Below, one piece after another: positions 35,159 to 46,830 of a stretch of 64,000 nucleotides of DNA. Below the pieces are notes generated by a model that was not told where the DNA came from, ran no database searches, and worked only from the letters and a program-made list of their open reading frames with translations. Made by a program: the position numbers and the translations under genes. How positions within the stretch are numbered: position 1 is the first letter of the stretch; every line of letters begins with the position of its first letter. Origin of the DNA: Cheiracanthium punctorium (lineage: Eukaryota > Arthropoda > Arachnida > Araneae > Cheiracanthiidae); assembly GCA_038373885.1 (NCBI GenBank), contig JAWZYV010013142.1:209972-273971 (forward strand). Direction: 5' to 3'.

Positions 35159-35554
35159 TGTTGTTGTTGTTTCTAATGCCCTCTGGCAACCGCGTTGTGG
35201 TGGCAGATACTCCACATAGGACGGCAGTGGGCGGAAAGGGACGGCTTCCATTTTAATGAGCCGCAGTGGGAGGAAGTCCGATTTCGCTCGGGGTCCCCTA
35301 ATTTTGACCAATTTAACCAATTCCAGATGAGGGACCAACCACCTGAAATCGGCACCCCCAGAGGTAGAGTTGAACATGGGGGACATTGGAAACACGACGG
35401 ATTTTACGTACATCAGCTCCCATTAGCGTACATGGTCCCACAACAGTCCAGTCGAGGGAAGAGCTCACCCTCCCAAGCACTGGCCATGCCGGATGCTGCG
35501 TCACTTTCCGTGTTCTTACGGGAACGAAGTTTAATGGCTATACCACTGCAGGAT
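35159..35554 (-). mobile_element. 5S rRNA-derived SINE (SINE3-like), 396 bp
   Basis: The flanks GTGTTTATTG (35149-35158) and GTGTTTACTG (35555-35564) are a 10-bp duplication with one mismatch. On the minus strand, the part corresponding to 35462-35528 aligns with metazoan 5S rRNA over its internal-control-region half: 'ggccagtgcttggg' then 'agggtgagc' against the 5S 'tcagtacttggatgggtgacc', roughly three quarters identical by eye. The minus-strand 3-prime end is 'gcattagaaacaacaacaac', a CAA-type tail of the kind used by LINE-mobilised SINEs. Plus- and minus-strand frames here are not genes. A 3-prime fragment recurs at 52834. Confidence 0.75.
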
Positions 35555-35564
35555 GTGTTTACTG

Positions 35565-37485
35565 TTCTAAATGTTTATTCTATTCTAGATTTTTAATCAC
35601 AAATCCAAACGAAATTTCTGTATATAGAGTAGTCTTTAAAGCGATATTAGCTCATCGGAACGAAGCTGCTAACGGGGAAAATTAGATTTGCGAGAAAATC
35701 ATAAATAACTCTTTGCATATTTTTTATCTTGGCTATTTTTTCTTGGGGGGGGGGGAGAGTCATTGGGGCAGAACAAAATTTCATTTAATTATTTTTGATA
35801 TTCACTCGCGTTTGAAAAGTTTAACTGATTCATTAAAACTAAAAAGTATCAATTTTTAAAAACGCAAAATATTCAACGGGGTTCAATACTCAGCAATCAT
35901 ACTTCGAATTCCCATTTCTGTTTCGAATGTTAAATGTTATATTTGAAGTAAATGTTAGAAACAGATGCTCGTGTCTAAATTTCTTTCACTGTTATAGTTT
36001 TGTTATTATCAATACAGTATTAGACAAGACATGGTGACAGGGTTTGTGTTGAGTTGTTTCACATTTAATTTTAGAACAAATCTCATTTGACTACGATTAT
36101 AAGTATAGATACAAAGCTTACACAGATTTAGTTTTCTTACTGATATTTTTTACCAACGAATTTTATAAATGCAGTGACAACAGTAGGTTTATGAGCTGTA
36201 AGTTTGTAGTTTTAGTTATTGCTATCATTTTGTCTGCAGTTTTCTAAAGTCTCTTATTTACGTGTACATAAATATTTTGTACTTGTTTTCATATTAATGT
36301 TAGAAAAAGTTTTGTTTCTGTATTTCTTTCACTGTTATAATGTTGTTATTTGATTATGCCATGAAATGACTTTGTGTATGTGTATATAATATTTGTTGTT
36401 ATTTCTGTACCCTAGTATCTATATACACTCTCAGTTCAGAGGTCGTTTCACTTACATTACTGAGATTATTTTCCCCATTACAACCTCGAAATATGTCGCG
36501 GCAACTACGAAAAATGTCGTGAGATTAACCCAAATAGCCGAGATGATCAACAGTTCTCCCGGCAAGTTTAGCTGCGGTTATTTAAAAATTTATTACTTGA
36601 GTTTCTTTCAGATGTATTCTAAAGTTGCATATGACATCATAGGCTATTTAAAAGGAAAGGGTAGTTCTTTTTTTTTCCTCATTGCATTATTGATTCTTTT
36701 TTTAAAAGTTAAACAACAACAACAAAAAATTGCAATTTACCATTACTGCCAAAATCTAGGGTTTTGCCGCGAGCTCAATAGTTTTTGCTGTTAGCTTATA
36801 AAAGCTCTCAGAGCATTTTTTGCTGCTAGCTTCAAAATCTTATTTCCAGCTCTGCAACCTACCCAATTTTTTTCTGAAACTTGCATGAGATATGATCTTT
36901 ACTACAAATAAAAGTGCATAGCATGTTTCTTGAAGAAGCTGCATTAGTATTTTCGAATGTTTAACATGATTGGGTAGTTTTTTAAGATGTTCAAATTTAC
37001 TGTGATGCTTGAAGGAAGAACAATACCTAATCATCCGGTGAAATACGATTGCACGAATGAACGAAGACTTTTAGGTTTTATGGTCCAGATTTTAACTGCA
37101 AGGTCTAATCTAATTACTCATCGCGTGTATGAAATAACAAAGCAACTCCGTTCGAAAGTAAGGTACTTAAAGTGTATAAAAAAAGAGCAACTGTACCAGT
37201 TATCTTGAAAAAATTTTCCTCATAAGCACTTATGTAACTTAAATGATACCTTTCATTATGTATTGGCCAATAATGTCTCATTATGTCTTGCCCTATGCAA
37301 TGCATGCTTGGTTGGGTACGTAGCCCATGCTGTTGCATGTTAAACTCTGAACGCGTTTACGCACCGTGTATTTCCTTATAATAACTTAGATATCACTCTT
37401 TTGCAGCATCTCGTTGTGTAAGCGTATATTGGAAGTGTTATGATTGTACAGTGTTTAAAACAAATATTCTTTTTGTTATAATTAG
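35565..37485. other. Rest of Nol4 intron between exons B and C
   Basis: A G homopolymer lies near 35745-35754. The open frame at 36393-36794 lacks any recognisable motif and is rich in low-complexity T and CAA tracts. The final bases 'ttttgttataattag' form the acceptor of exon C. Confidence 0.5.
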
Positions 37486-37638
37486 AGTCCTTGCAATGGT
37501 TGTACAAAGAGGGAAGCATCCAGCACTCCTGATAATTTATCAGCTGGAACTAAAGATGAAGACGATGAAGATGACGACGATGATACGGATAAGATTGACA
37601 TGAATAAATATGACCCAGAAAGGCTTAAAGCATTCAAT
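37486..37638 (+). CDS. Nol4: NOL4-like protein, internal exon C (acidic block)
   Basis: A 153-nt, 51-codon, phase-0 exon lies between 'ataattag' and the donor 'aat|gtgagt'. It encodes a short Cys-containing start (SPCNGCTKRE), then DEDDEDDDDD, then NKYDPERLKAFN. An acidic run followed by ERLKAFN directly before [10 protein letters not shown] is the arrangement I recall in vertebrate NOL4/NOL4L, which makes this a strong identification together with the next exon. No stop or frameshift is present. Confidence 0.85.
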
Positions 37639-37780
37639 GTGAGTTTTTTTCAAGGTATAATATAATTAAACCTGCAACTTATTTCCATAAACAATTAAAT
37701 ATCTAGCTAAACGTAACAGACAATACAAACGTAATATAATATTACAACGATACACGTAACGATCAAGACATTCTAGTTTC

Positions 37781-38007
37781 CCTTTTTTTTCCTAATGGCC
37801 GGCCGCTGCCGTGAAGGCTTTGGCCATTACGAAGGCCGGAAGTGTTGGTCTCTTTATTATGGGGACACCTAGTAGGTGGACCAACGTCGCCCCCTATGAA
37901 GGGACGGACAATGATAAAAACGCGCAGTCGAGGATCGAACCCAGACCGCCGGGAGTTGAACCCGAAACCGTATTACGGTGCTTTACCCACCATGCAATCC
38001 GGTCGGC
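37781..38007 (-). mobile_element. tRNA-derived SINE with 12-bp duplication
   Basis: The flanks CATTCTAGTTTC (37769-37780) and CATTCTACTTTC (38008-38019) differ at one base. On the minus strand there is an A-box-like 'tggtgggtaaagc' near 37993-37981 and a perfect B box GGTTCAACTCC at 37962-37952, followed by a second similar word 'gggttcgatcc'. The body ends in a short A tail at 37788-37781. It belongs to a different SINE family from the + strand copies at 10138 and 46641. Confidence 0.85.
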
Positions 38008-38088
38008 CATTCTACTTTCTCTGTGTGTGGTGTGACCACTTTTCTTTTCAAATTCTCCAAAAACTTGTATCTATTGTGCATATTTTTA

Positions 38089-39718
38089 CAGCTGCGGAAA
38101 AAGAAACGCCCACTTGCTCTTTATTTGTCTGTCTTTCGTCGAACAGCAAAGTTATGAATACCATTAGTTTTCAAATAACGCATACTTTAATTTACTATTA
38201 ATTTAATTTGCATAAGGGACAGTCTTCATATTTAATTCTCCATCAACTTCGTTTATCTCAATAGAAAAATCTCTATTTTGACTTTATTAAACGAAAGAGA
38301 ACCTTCAAATTACCCTAAATATTAATTTTCACTGAACTTTCTACGATAATTTCCGGAGATATTGCGTATTATTGTTTTTCGCGACTTTAAGGGACTTTCT
38401 GCAAATTGAAAAACGCTATTAGTAGGTTCCGAACTTTTCGCCTTTCATTAATTTCGCTCGCGATAGGTAAAAGAAATAAATATTATTTACAGGGAAAATA
38501 CTGTTTCTAGTCTTAAAGTTTTTTGTACTGAGATTATCAGGAATAGAAATTGGAATATTTAGTCAGTGGTCCAAATGAACCGTGACTCCAAAACTTCCTT
38601 GGTCCGTATACATGATTTGAAGAAAAAATGCAAAACAACTGTTTACGATTTTGAAAATTTTTCTAATTATGAAATTGTTATTGAATATTTAGAGGTTCTA
38701 TTAGACAGGTGAAGTGTTGCCAGTATTGATATTCTGTTCTTTGCTCTTCTGACTATAAGCATGAAAGTTACTCAGCTACGGTCCGAACATGAAGAATGGT
38801 TTCATAATTGAAACTTTATTTGTTTGAATTTCATGTAAAAAAAAAGAAAAAACGCAATTGCTTTTTGCCGACCCAATATTACCACTGTGTTTGGTATTTC
38901 CATTTCTTCATTTAATATTATCGTCTGCAGTGTGCAATACTTTTATAAGACTCTTGGCGGTATTTTAATTTATAGTCAAATGAAAATTTAGACAGAAAAT
39001 GTGATTTTGAATGTTTCTTGAATGTTTGATAAAGTATGAAGTCCAAAGACCTTCAAAATTTGCTATTTTTTAATACCGCTACCTTTTACTATTTTTGTGC
39101 AAAAGAAATTTAATTTGGGTTTATTTTAAGCAATTTTCAAAAAAAAAATGTCTCTTAATAAATTTATATGTGGTCTCTTAAATCATGAAAGTAACACATT
39201 TTATTGAATATAACTTAAACTATTGAACGTAAAAATTTGAACTTTTTCACAGCCATGTAATATTACTTTCTGCATCTATTTCTATCGAAATTTGGTTAGG
39301 TCGCTATTCATAATTTTTTGAATATTAATTTAATAATCCATAATGCGTATTAATATTTTATTAAAAATTGTAATAGTAAATTATGTTTGGGTCGTTTATG
39401 AATTAAAGTATGAAAAATAATTTAACTTAGGGGAAGGGGATTTTGGAAGCTCATAACTCACTCATTTTCACTTTGAATTTATTGAAAATGGGTGTCCAGG
39501 GTTAAAATGAGCTAAATTTTTGAAATATGAAGTGAAATCTAAGGGTTGCTATTGGAGGGGGGAGCTGGTGCGAATTTTATATGGAGATGGCCCCTTATGC
39601 AATTTTTATGCACAGCAAATTAAATTGTACGTCAGTCGTAAACGATTAGTGTGTTTAACTTTGCTGTACGACGAACGACGGCCGAATAAAGTACAAGTGG
39701 CCTTTTTTTCTGTAGCTG
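38089..39718. mobile_element. TIR element CAGCTGCGGAAAAA, 1.63 kb (copy 1)
   Basis: It starts CAGCTGCGGAAAAAGAAACG and ends with the near inverse 'ggcctttttttctgtagctg'. The inverted ends continue for about 70 bases (aacagcaaagtta against taactttgctgt). It is collinear with 42841-44745. The interior is AT-rich without a transposase, so the element is nonautonomous. The target-site duplication is unclear. It lies in the intron between exons C and D. Confidence 0.75.
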
Positions 39719-40063
39719 CGCATGCAGCAAAGGTGGCTGAGTATTAAAAAATAAATAAAAGAAAAAAAATAAGAAAGATTCACCCCACCCCCCAGAGTCT
39801 ATTACTGTCCGGTTGCTGTGTAGACATCGGAATCAAGACACTTGATTAACAAATTCACAAACTTTTCTTTACGAAACGATGATAAAACAAACAGTAGCTG
39901 CATTTAATTTTATGTGTCAATAAACTTTTAACTTCGCTCAAAAACACGCTAAACTCATGCTCATATTAAATCAAAAATCTCAAATTAAACTCAATTATTA
40001 AACTCAAATATTAAAAGTCATATTAAATAAAAACTGAGTAAATAAGCCATTTTCTGGCATATA
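39719..40063. other. Intronic spacer between two TIR elements
   Basis: AT-rich sequence with a repeated 'aaactca..atattaaa' word between 39950 and 40040. No exon or bounded element was seen. Confidence 0.4.
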
Positions 40064-40777
40064 CAGGGTGTCTGAAAAGGGTGGTAACGGGCTTTAATTC
40101 TTTATCTATGGGAGATGAGTGGGCAGTGTAAATTTTAAAAAATAAAGTCGGAAATAAGACTCCGTTAAGAAAAAATTATCGCGTTAATTTTTAAAAAGTT
40201 ACATTTTTTTTAGTTTGTATACGACCCCCGTACAAAAAACATTCCCGATTAGTAAAATGTGCACCAAGGAGGTGATGTACTAAATTTGAGTCTTTCATCA
40301 TACACCGTCTCAGAGATATCTTTAAAGAAAGAGGATCGGGGAATATACATGATTTTGAATGTAAACGTTCATTGCGAGAGCGGAAAAAATAAAAGATTTT
40401 CTTTCGTGATTTCGGTACGACCCCTGAAATTGAATCATTCGACGTGACTTTTTTCCCTTCGAGAGTCATTGAAAGTGGTTTAAATCAGCTTTATCTTTAT
40501 CTTCATACCTCTAACACTTTTAAGGTATAGTTTCAAATTTTGTGTGTCACCTCATTAGCGTATGGGGCACATTTTACTAATTGGGAATTGTTTTCTATGG
40601 GGGTAGTATACAAATTTAAAAAGTGTAATTTTTTGAAAATGAACGAGATGAATTTTTTCTTAACGGAATCTTATTTCCGACCGTATTTTAAACATTTTTT
40701 TTTTTCAATTTACACTGCCCACTTATCTCTAATAGATAAAGAATGAAAGCCCGTTACCACCTTTTTGGGACACCCTG
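40064..40777. mobile_element. Foldback TIR element CAGGGTGTCTGAAAAGG, 714 bp, TATA duplication
   Basis: TATA lies at 40060-40063 and 40778-40781. The left arm (gggtggtaacgggctttaat, tctttatctatgggagatg, gggcagtgtaaa) is mirrored at the right end. Further in, 'ttcccgattagtaaaatgtg' on the left is matched by the inverse of 'acattttactaattgggaat' on the right, so nearly the entire element is an inverted repeat. It is noncoding. A related diverged element lies at 45638-46226. Confidence 0.85.
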
Positions 40778-41309
40778 TATATACACACAATCATAACGAA
40801 TGCAATATCAAAAATGTAACATATTTTTCTTTTTCTCTTGTTGCTAAGGCAACGACAAAAAGTCCACAATTGAAAATGAAGTATAACTAAAATTTTTAAG
40901 ATTCCAGTTACAACATTGATCATATGCTTGATGAAGAAATTAAAGATTCCGTTTCTGATAATTACTTTTTCATGGTGCTCAAGTAGTTTTATTAAGTCTT
41001 CATATATAAAATGATTTCAGCATCAAGAAATTTGAGTGTAAAATTAAAGAAATAGCATAAATATGATGTCTTAAAAGCGGAGATGAATTTTATACAGCTC
41101 ATATTTCTTTCGGGTATTTTTCTTCTGAAAGCATTCCAAACTTTAATCGATGCATATTCTAGAATTTAATTAGCTAATGATCTGAAGACAATCGTCGGTG
41201 TACTTCCTTCAAAATTGTGTTGAATAATAGATATTAATTTTATATTTCAAAAATTACGGATTAGTAAATTTTAACTGCAAACGGTATAGCTGCATTTTAA
41301 TCACAAGTA

Positions 41310-41312
<3 letters not shown>

Positions 41313-41352
<40 letters not shown>
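41313..41352. repeat. Poly-T run of 40 bases
   Basis: An uninterrupted T homopolymer about 120 bases upstream of Nol4 exon D. It could be the A-tail of a minus-strand retroposon; no body was recognised on its right side. It is too far from the acceptor at 41471 to be the polypyrimidine tract proper. Confidence 0.9.
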
Positions 41353-41355
<3 letters not shown>

Positions 41356-41470
41356 AATCTGAAAAATTGTAATGCAAATACAGCCTGTCACATCATTATG
41401 TGACAGTTCAGAAGTTGTTATCAAAGTTATTTTTAATTTAAGCATTAATCATATATCCCTGTTCTTTTAG

Positions 41471-41674
41471 ATGTTTGTCCGCTTATTTGTGGATGAAAAT
41501 CTTGATCGAATGGTACCTATATCTCGCCAACCTAAGGATAAAATCCAGGCCATTATAGATTCCTGCTCAAGACAATTTCCTGAATTTGGTGAGAGAGCTA
41601 GAAAGCGCATTCGGACCTACCTCAAATCCTGCAGGCGGAACAAACGAACAAGAGAAAACAGCAGCTGGGAATTA
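41471..41674 (+). CDS. Nol4: NOL4-like protein, conserved C-terminal-domain exon D
   Basis: A 204-nt, 68-codon, phase-0 exon lies between 'gttcttttag' and the donor 'tta|gtaaga'. It encodes [20 protein letters not shown], then [19 protein letters not shown] and [19 protein letters not shown]. This block is nearly invariant in my memory of vertebrate NOL4 and NOL4L. Arg/Lys-rich RARKRIR may act in nuclear or nucleolar targeting. The initial Met is internal, since splicing joins it to ERLKAFN of exon C. The final residues after SCRR differ from vertebrates. The next exon was not found before the end of the window. Confidence 0.88.
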
Positions 41675-42840
41675 GTAAGATTTTCACCTACCTTTTTAAC
41701 TGCATTAATAAAACTCTATGCGAATGAAAACTCTTCCACGCTAAAAATTGTTTTGTTGAAGATAAAAAAAATTGTTTGGTTGAATTGCTAGTTTCGTTTT
41801 GTTGATTTGAGGAAAGTTTGTTTTGATTCAACCAAATCGATTCATCAAAATGGCCCTTTGAATCAACAAAACATTTTGTTGAATCTAGAACCAATCATAT
41901 TAAGCAAAATCTTTCAACAATCAATTTCTTCTGAAACTTTCAGAAAAAATTCTTTAAAATCGAAAATTTTGCTAAATGTTTCCCTCTTCGAAAAAAATTT
42001 CTATGCAGTTGCAAGTTTAAGGATTTCTGTCTGTAAATTTCACAAAAGCCACTGTTTTATCGTTTATTACAGTGTGTAATGAGGCTTACGAAAAATCATC
42101 CTGAATTTTTTCGAGACCCTAATGCAGTTAGTTTAATTTTTGTACCAAGATTAGAAAGCGGTTTTTGTTTCTTCAAACTAAAGCCTTATTCAAATTTGTC
42201 CCAAGGTACGGAGTCAGACAGTACATCTTTCCACCATACAGCGACATCTAAAATCAGTTACCCCAAAAAATGATTGAAGCAAATAGCCGGTTCTAACCTC
42301 TCTTTTCTGTACTTTCAAAACAGGTGACTTTTCCTGGATGTTTTTTAAAATTTATGCAAACTTTTCAGAGGCGACTCAGTTCCATATACTAAATATGTGG
42401 TTTTTCAAACATTTTTATTTGTATATTTTACTGTGCTAACCTCTTGTGCTACCAGCATGGTCCTTCTGAGTATATTAGATTAGATCCTTTTTATAATTTT
42501 AAATGCATTTGCTCTTTAAAAACTTTTTTTTAACCTCTATGCTGGAAGAAAATAGTTTTTCCATACACTACTTGCAGATCATAATATAATGGCACTTTTC
42601 GTAGGTACAGACTCTTTAAGATTGAAGGGGTTTCCACCCCTCTTATATTTTTCCAACGAAGGGTGAGCATCCTCAAAGATTTCATTCTAAAATTACAAAA
42701 GTTACTTCTTAATGCCCAGTTAACAGGATGTGGGGGGCGGCGATTTTTTATTTAAACTAGGTAAATTTTTATTTAAACAAATTTCTTTTAGTTTATGATT
42801 ATTTTTCAGAACAATGTTATTGGATTAAGGCATGTATGTA
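41675..42840. other. Sequence 3-prime of exon D, no further exon recognised
   Basis: A cluster of 'aattgttttgttga'/'caacaaaacattttgttga' words between 41745 and 41885 forms short inverted and direct repeats. The frames at 41807 and 42079 have no family features. The donor at 41675 implies a further Nol4 exon downstream. Confidence 0.45.
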
Positions 42841-44745
42841 CAGTTGCAGGAAAAAAACCCGCCCACTTGCTCTTTATTTGTCCATCGTTCATCGTACAGC
42901 AAAGTTATGTATACCATTCGTTTGCAAATAACGTATACGTTAATTTACTATTAATTTAATTTGCATAAGGGACAGTCTTCATATTTAATTCTCCATCAAC
43001 TTCGTTTATCTCAATAGAAAAATCTCTATTTTGACTTTATTAAACGAAGAAGAACCTTCAAATTACCCTAAATAAAAAAATTTCACCAATTTTCTACGAT
43101 AATTTACAGAGATATTGCGAATTCTTTTTTGCACGATTTTACGGGACTTTCTGCAAATTGAAAAACGCTATTAGTAGGTTCTGAACTTTTCGCCCTTCAT
43201 TTATTTCGCTCGCGATACTTTAAAGAAGTAAATATTATTTACAGGGAAAATACTGTCTCTAGTACAAGTTTTTTGTACTGAGATCATCAGGGATAGAAAT
43301 TAGAAAATTTAGTTAGTGGTCCAAATGAACCGTGACTTCAAAAATTCCTTGGTCAGTATACATGATTTGAAGAAAAAATGCAAAACGACTGCTTACGATT
43401 TTGAAAATCTTTCTAATTTTGAAATTATTATTGAGTATTTGAAGATTCTCTTAGAGAAGTGAAATGTTGCCAAGATGAGAATCTGTCTCTGCTATTCTGA
43501 CTATAAGCATGAAAGCTACTCAGCTACGGTCGAACATGAAGAATGGTTTCATGATTGAATCTTTATTTGTTTGAATTTCACGTAAAAAACGCAATTGCTT
43601 TTGCCGACCCAATATTATCACTGTGTTTTGTATTTCCCTTTCGTCATTTAATATTATTGTCTGCAGTGTGCAATACTTTTATGACTTTTGGCGTATTTTA
43701 ATTTTTAGTCAGATGAGAACTTAGACAGAAAAATTTTATTGTTAATGTTTGTTGAATGTTTGATAAAGTATGGGGAAGACCAAAGACCTGATACTTCAGA
43801 TATTTAAAAAAAGGTCAAATTTCAGCATTTCAGTCAAACAATAACAAATTTCAGTCAAATTGTTGATGTTGAAGATGTTAGTTTTTCAGAAATAGGACGT
43901 TGTATTGTAAGACAGATATCTACTGCATCTAGTTTATACTCGAAAAATATTTTATTTCTGGGGATATAGTAGAGGTGTCAACAACAGACGCTTTATTGAA
44001 TCACCATCAAAATGTACAAACCTCCAATTTATTTGCTTCAAAATTTTCTATTTTTTAATACCACTAACGATGACTAATTTATGCAAAAGAAATATAATTT
44101 ACGATTATTTTACGCAATTATCAAGTTTTTAAAAAATGTCGCTTAATACATTTATATATGGTTCCTTAACTCATGAAAACAACACATTTTATTTTATATA
44201 AATTAAACTATTGAACGTAAAAATTTGAAATTTTGCACAGCCATGTAATATTACTTTCTGCATCTATTTCTATTGAAATTTGGTTAGGTCGCTATTCATG
44301 CTTTTCTTTAATATTAATTTAGTAATCCATAATTCATATTAAAGTAAAAATTATAATAATAGTAAATTATGTTTGGGTTGTTTAGTTCTAATAGTACGAA
44401 TAAAAATCAGATTCTTATAATCAATATGAGATATGAATTAAAGTATAAAAAAATAATTTAACATAGAGGGGAGAGCGGTTTTGGAAGCTCATAATTCACT
44501 TATTTTCAGTTTATATTTAAAATTGGTATCCGGGGTTAAAATGAGCTAAATTTTTGACATATGAAGTGAAATGTAGGGATTGTTATTGCGGGGGGGGGGT
44601 GCGAATTTTAATATGGATATGGCCCCTTATGCAATTTTTATGTGCAGCAAATTAAAGTGTTTGTCAATCGTAAACGATTGGTATACGTAACTTCGCTGTA
44701 CGACGAATGACGGCCAAATAAGATGCAAGTGGGCATTTTTTCCCC
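42841..44745. mobile_element. TIR element CAGYTGCRGGAAAAA (copy 2), 1.9 kb
   Basis: This copy is collinear with 38089-39718 over most of its length ('taagggacagtcttcatatt', 'ccaaatgaaccgtgact', 'tgtttgggt'). It carries about 220 extra bases near 43790-44010, inserted between 'caaagacct' and the following 'tcaaaatttt' of copy 1. The right terminus has lost the last bases of the inverted repeat. Both copies are many substitutions apart, so neither is recent. Confidence 0.75.
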
Positions 44746-45637
44746 ATACATACACATATTAAATTATTGTACATATTAAATAGTTATTTAAAATAAATGT
44801 TAAACTGCTATAAATAATCCTTTTTTTAAAATAAATTACACAACAACGAACCACGTAATTGAATCTCTTGGAACTAAATTATTTTATTACTATAGATTTA
44901 TTAAAAATATAAAATTTTAATATTATAATTATTTTGAGGATGCCAATAATTTATTTATAGTGAGATTTAAATCAACCTATTGAAAGAACACTTAGTTTAA
45001 TATATTTTATAAAAAATTATTACTGTAAAATATTAAGATAATTTTCATGTTTAATCAAATTTTAATTTCTGAAATTTTAAAAAAGACCTTTTTAAAGCAA
45101 AATAGTTTTCCAATGATTTGAAACTTACTTAAAGTATGAAATTTGGTCATGTACAAAAATACGTGATTCATTTTGATATTTTATCAGAAGATTTTTTTAT
45201 ATTTTTTCCTGCTACAATTTATACGTGTCTTAATAACTTAGCTTAAAAAATCAAAATTTGTAATCCATTATTTTAAAAAGAATAGGAATGGACTAACTTT
45301 TGTGATAAAAAATAAAAGATAAGGCAAATAAAACTCTTTTCATGCATATAATCAGAGGAAGTTCTTTAGATTCTGCCTCCTTCAAGCCCTTCCTCCTAAA
45401 TTTGAGATAGAATGAAAAATCTCTTTGTGAGAAATTATGCTTTTTCCACCTATCTTACTTCACTTTTCCCTCAATGATTCTAAAACTTTACACTTGATCA
45501 ATTCTGAAAAAGTTTTAAAAAATCTCCTGTTAGAGGCTGGAACATTTTTGACACTAGTACAAAAAAAAAGAAAGAAAGAAAAAGAAAAGAAATCAGTCTT
45601 TTTTTTTAAGGGTCAGAGTAACAAAATGGGAATTATA
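44746..45637. other. AT-rich sequence, nothing recognised
   Basis: Very A+T-rich with short A and T homopolymers, and a purine-rich (AAAGA)n-like tract near 45561-45592. No exon or bounded element was seen. Confidence 0.4.
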
Positions 45638-46226
45638 CAAGGTGTTCCAAAAACATTGACTTCACTTTTATTCCTTAAATATTGATCAAACTTATATAAT
45701 AAATTACGAAATTACGTTAAAAAAGGGGTACATAATTTTATTTTCAGAGCATTAAATTTGAGTCAATAGAAAAGTTAACTTTTGTACGATGCCGTTCAAG
45801 AAACTCCCAAACAGTAAAATGAGCCGCATCCAAAGAGGTGATGTATAAAACTTGATCATTTTGTCCTAACATGTTTCAAAGATCTAACACAAATTACGTA
45901 ATAAAATAAAGAATTAAAGATTACATAAATACATCGTTTTGCTATTAATTGGTGTGAAAGTTTGTATGCATGGCCTGTCATTAACCTTGTTTAAAAATAT
46001 CGTTAAGAATTTTTATTATGAAAGCCTGAAACGTTGTCATCTAAATAATGTACCTAATAAAAGCATCTAAGCATTGTATGGTGCATATTTTACTCACTGG
46101 GAATTTCTTAAAACACGGGCGGTAAAAAGATTTAAATTTTGTATTTATTCAAATTTAATCCTCTGAAAATTTTAATCGATTTCATAGAATTATGTACCTT
46201 TTTCATGTAATTTTGTTATTTATTAT
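45638..46226. mobile_element. Foldback element related to the one at 40064
   Basis: The left part (ttatataataaatta, ggggtacataattt, cagagcattaaatttgag) is mirrored at 46085-46226 (aaatttaatcctctg, attatgtacc, attatatatg). The sub-element 'cagtaaaatgagccgcatcc' near 45820 parallels 'agtaaaatgtgcaccaagga' of the 40064 element. The right outer terminus matching 'aaggtgttcc' is missing. Confidence 0.6.
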
Positions 46227-46640
46227 ATATGTCTATTACATAAATAAAACAATCTGTTTGAATGTTTGTTTGTGTGTGCGTCTGTCGATCGCATATCGCT
46301 GAGACAGGCAATCCGAGATCTACCAAATTTTGTAAACAGATTCCTAAGGACAGATCCTAACCACCTCGAAGCGATTATTTCGAAATGTCAGTCAGATTTT
46401 TTTTAATGAGATTTTTGGCATTTTCTCTCATCTAATACGTAATATAGTCGGTAATTACACTTGCAGCAAAACGATATTAGTATCAATAGATAGAGGAGAA
46501 AATTTTTAGAAACAGTTTGCTCTGAATATGTAACATAATTTTCACATATTTTTAGAGTTTTTTAAAGAAAGAACACATTTGAAGAAAATTTTGTAAAATA
46601 ATTTTAAAACTGTTGTGTCTAAAATTCTATCCGACATTAC
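46227..46640. other. Repeat-like spacer
   Basis: The stretch 46240-46390 ('tgtgtgtgcgtctgtcgatc', 'gagacaggcaatccgagatc') has the style of a dispersed repeat with microsatellite-like start, similar in kind to that at 15070. No boundaries were found. Confidence 0.35.
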
Positions 46641-46830
46641 TTACCGGCCATGGCCGATTGGATAAGACACCGAACATGGTAGACTGTCGAAGTGTGATGG
46701 TCTAGGGTTCTGGGCTATCGCGCGGCTGTCGATCTAACAGTCCGGAGTTTGGGGCGGTTTCCTCCAGATGTAACGTAGCTACACGTCACAACCCCTTAGG
46801 CCAAATCAATACTGGCACCGACCCATAGAT
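46641..46830 (+). mobile_element. tRNA-derived SINE, same family as 10138
   Basis: The A-box-like 'tggccgattgg' (46659-46669) is followed by a decayed B box 'agggttctggg'. The body 'gctgtcgatctaacagtccg' and 'ggtttcctccagatgtaacg' matches the SINE at 10138. The tail merges into GC-richer sequence that may belong to the LINE 3-prime region beyond. No clear duplication was found. Confidence 0.7.

Noticed and set aside
35195..35685. Overlapping open frames on both strands
   Set aside because: They coincide with the 5S-type SINE bounded by its duplication; three competing frames over the same bases fit a GC-richer noncoding retroposon.
41807..42273. Continuation of Nol4 coding sequence after exon D
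   Set aside because: There is no acceptor in phase, no NOL4-like residues, and the sequence is rich in short inverted repeats; the donor at 41675 is strong.
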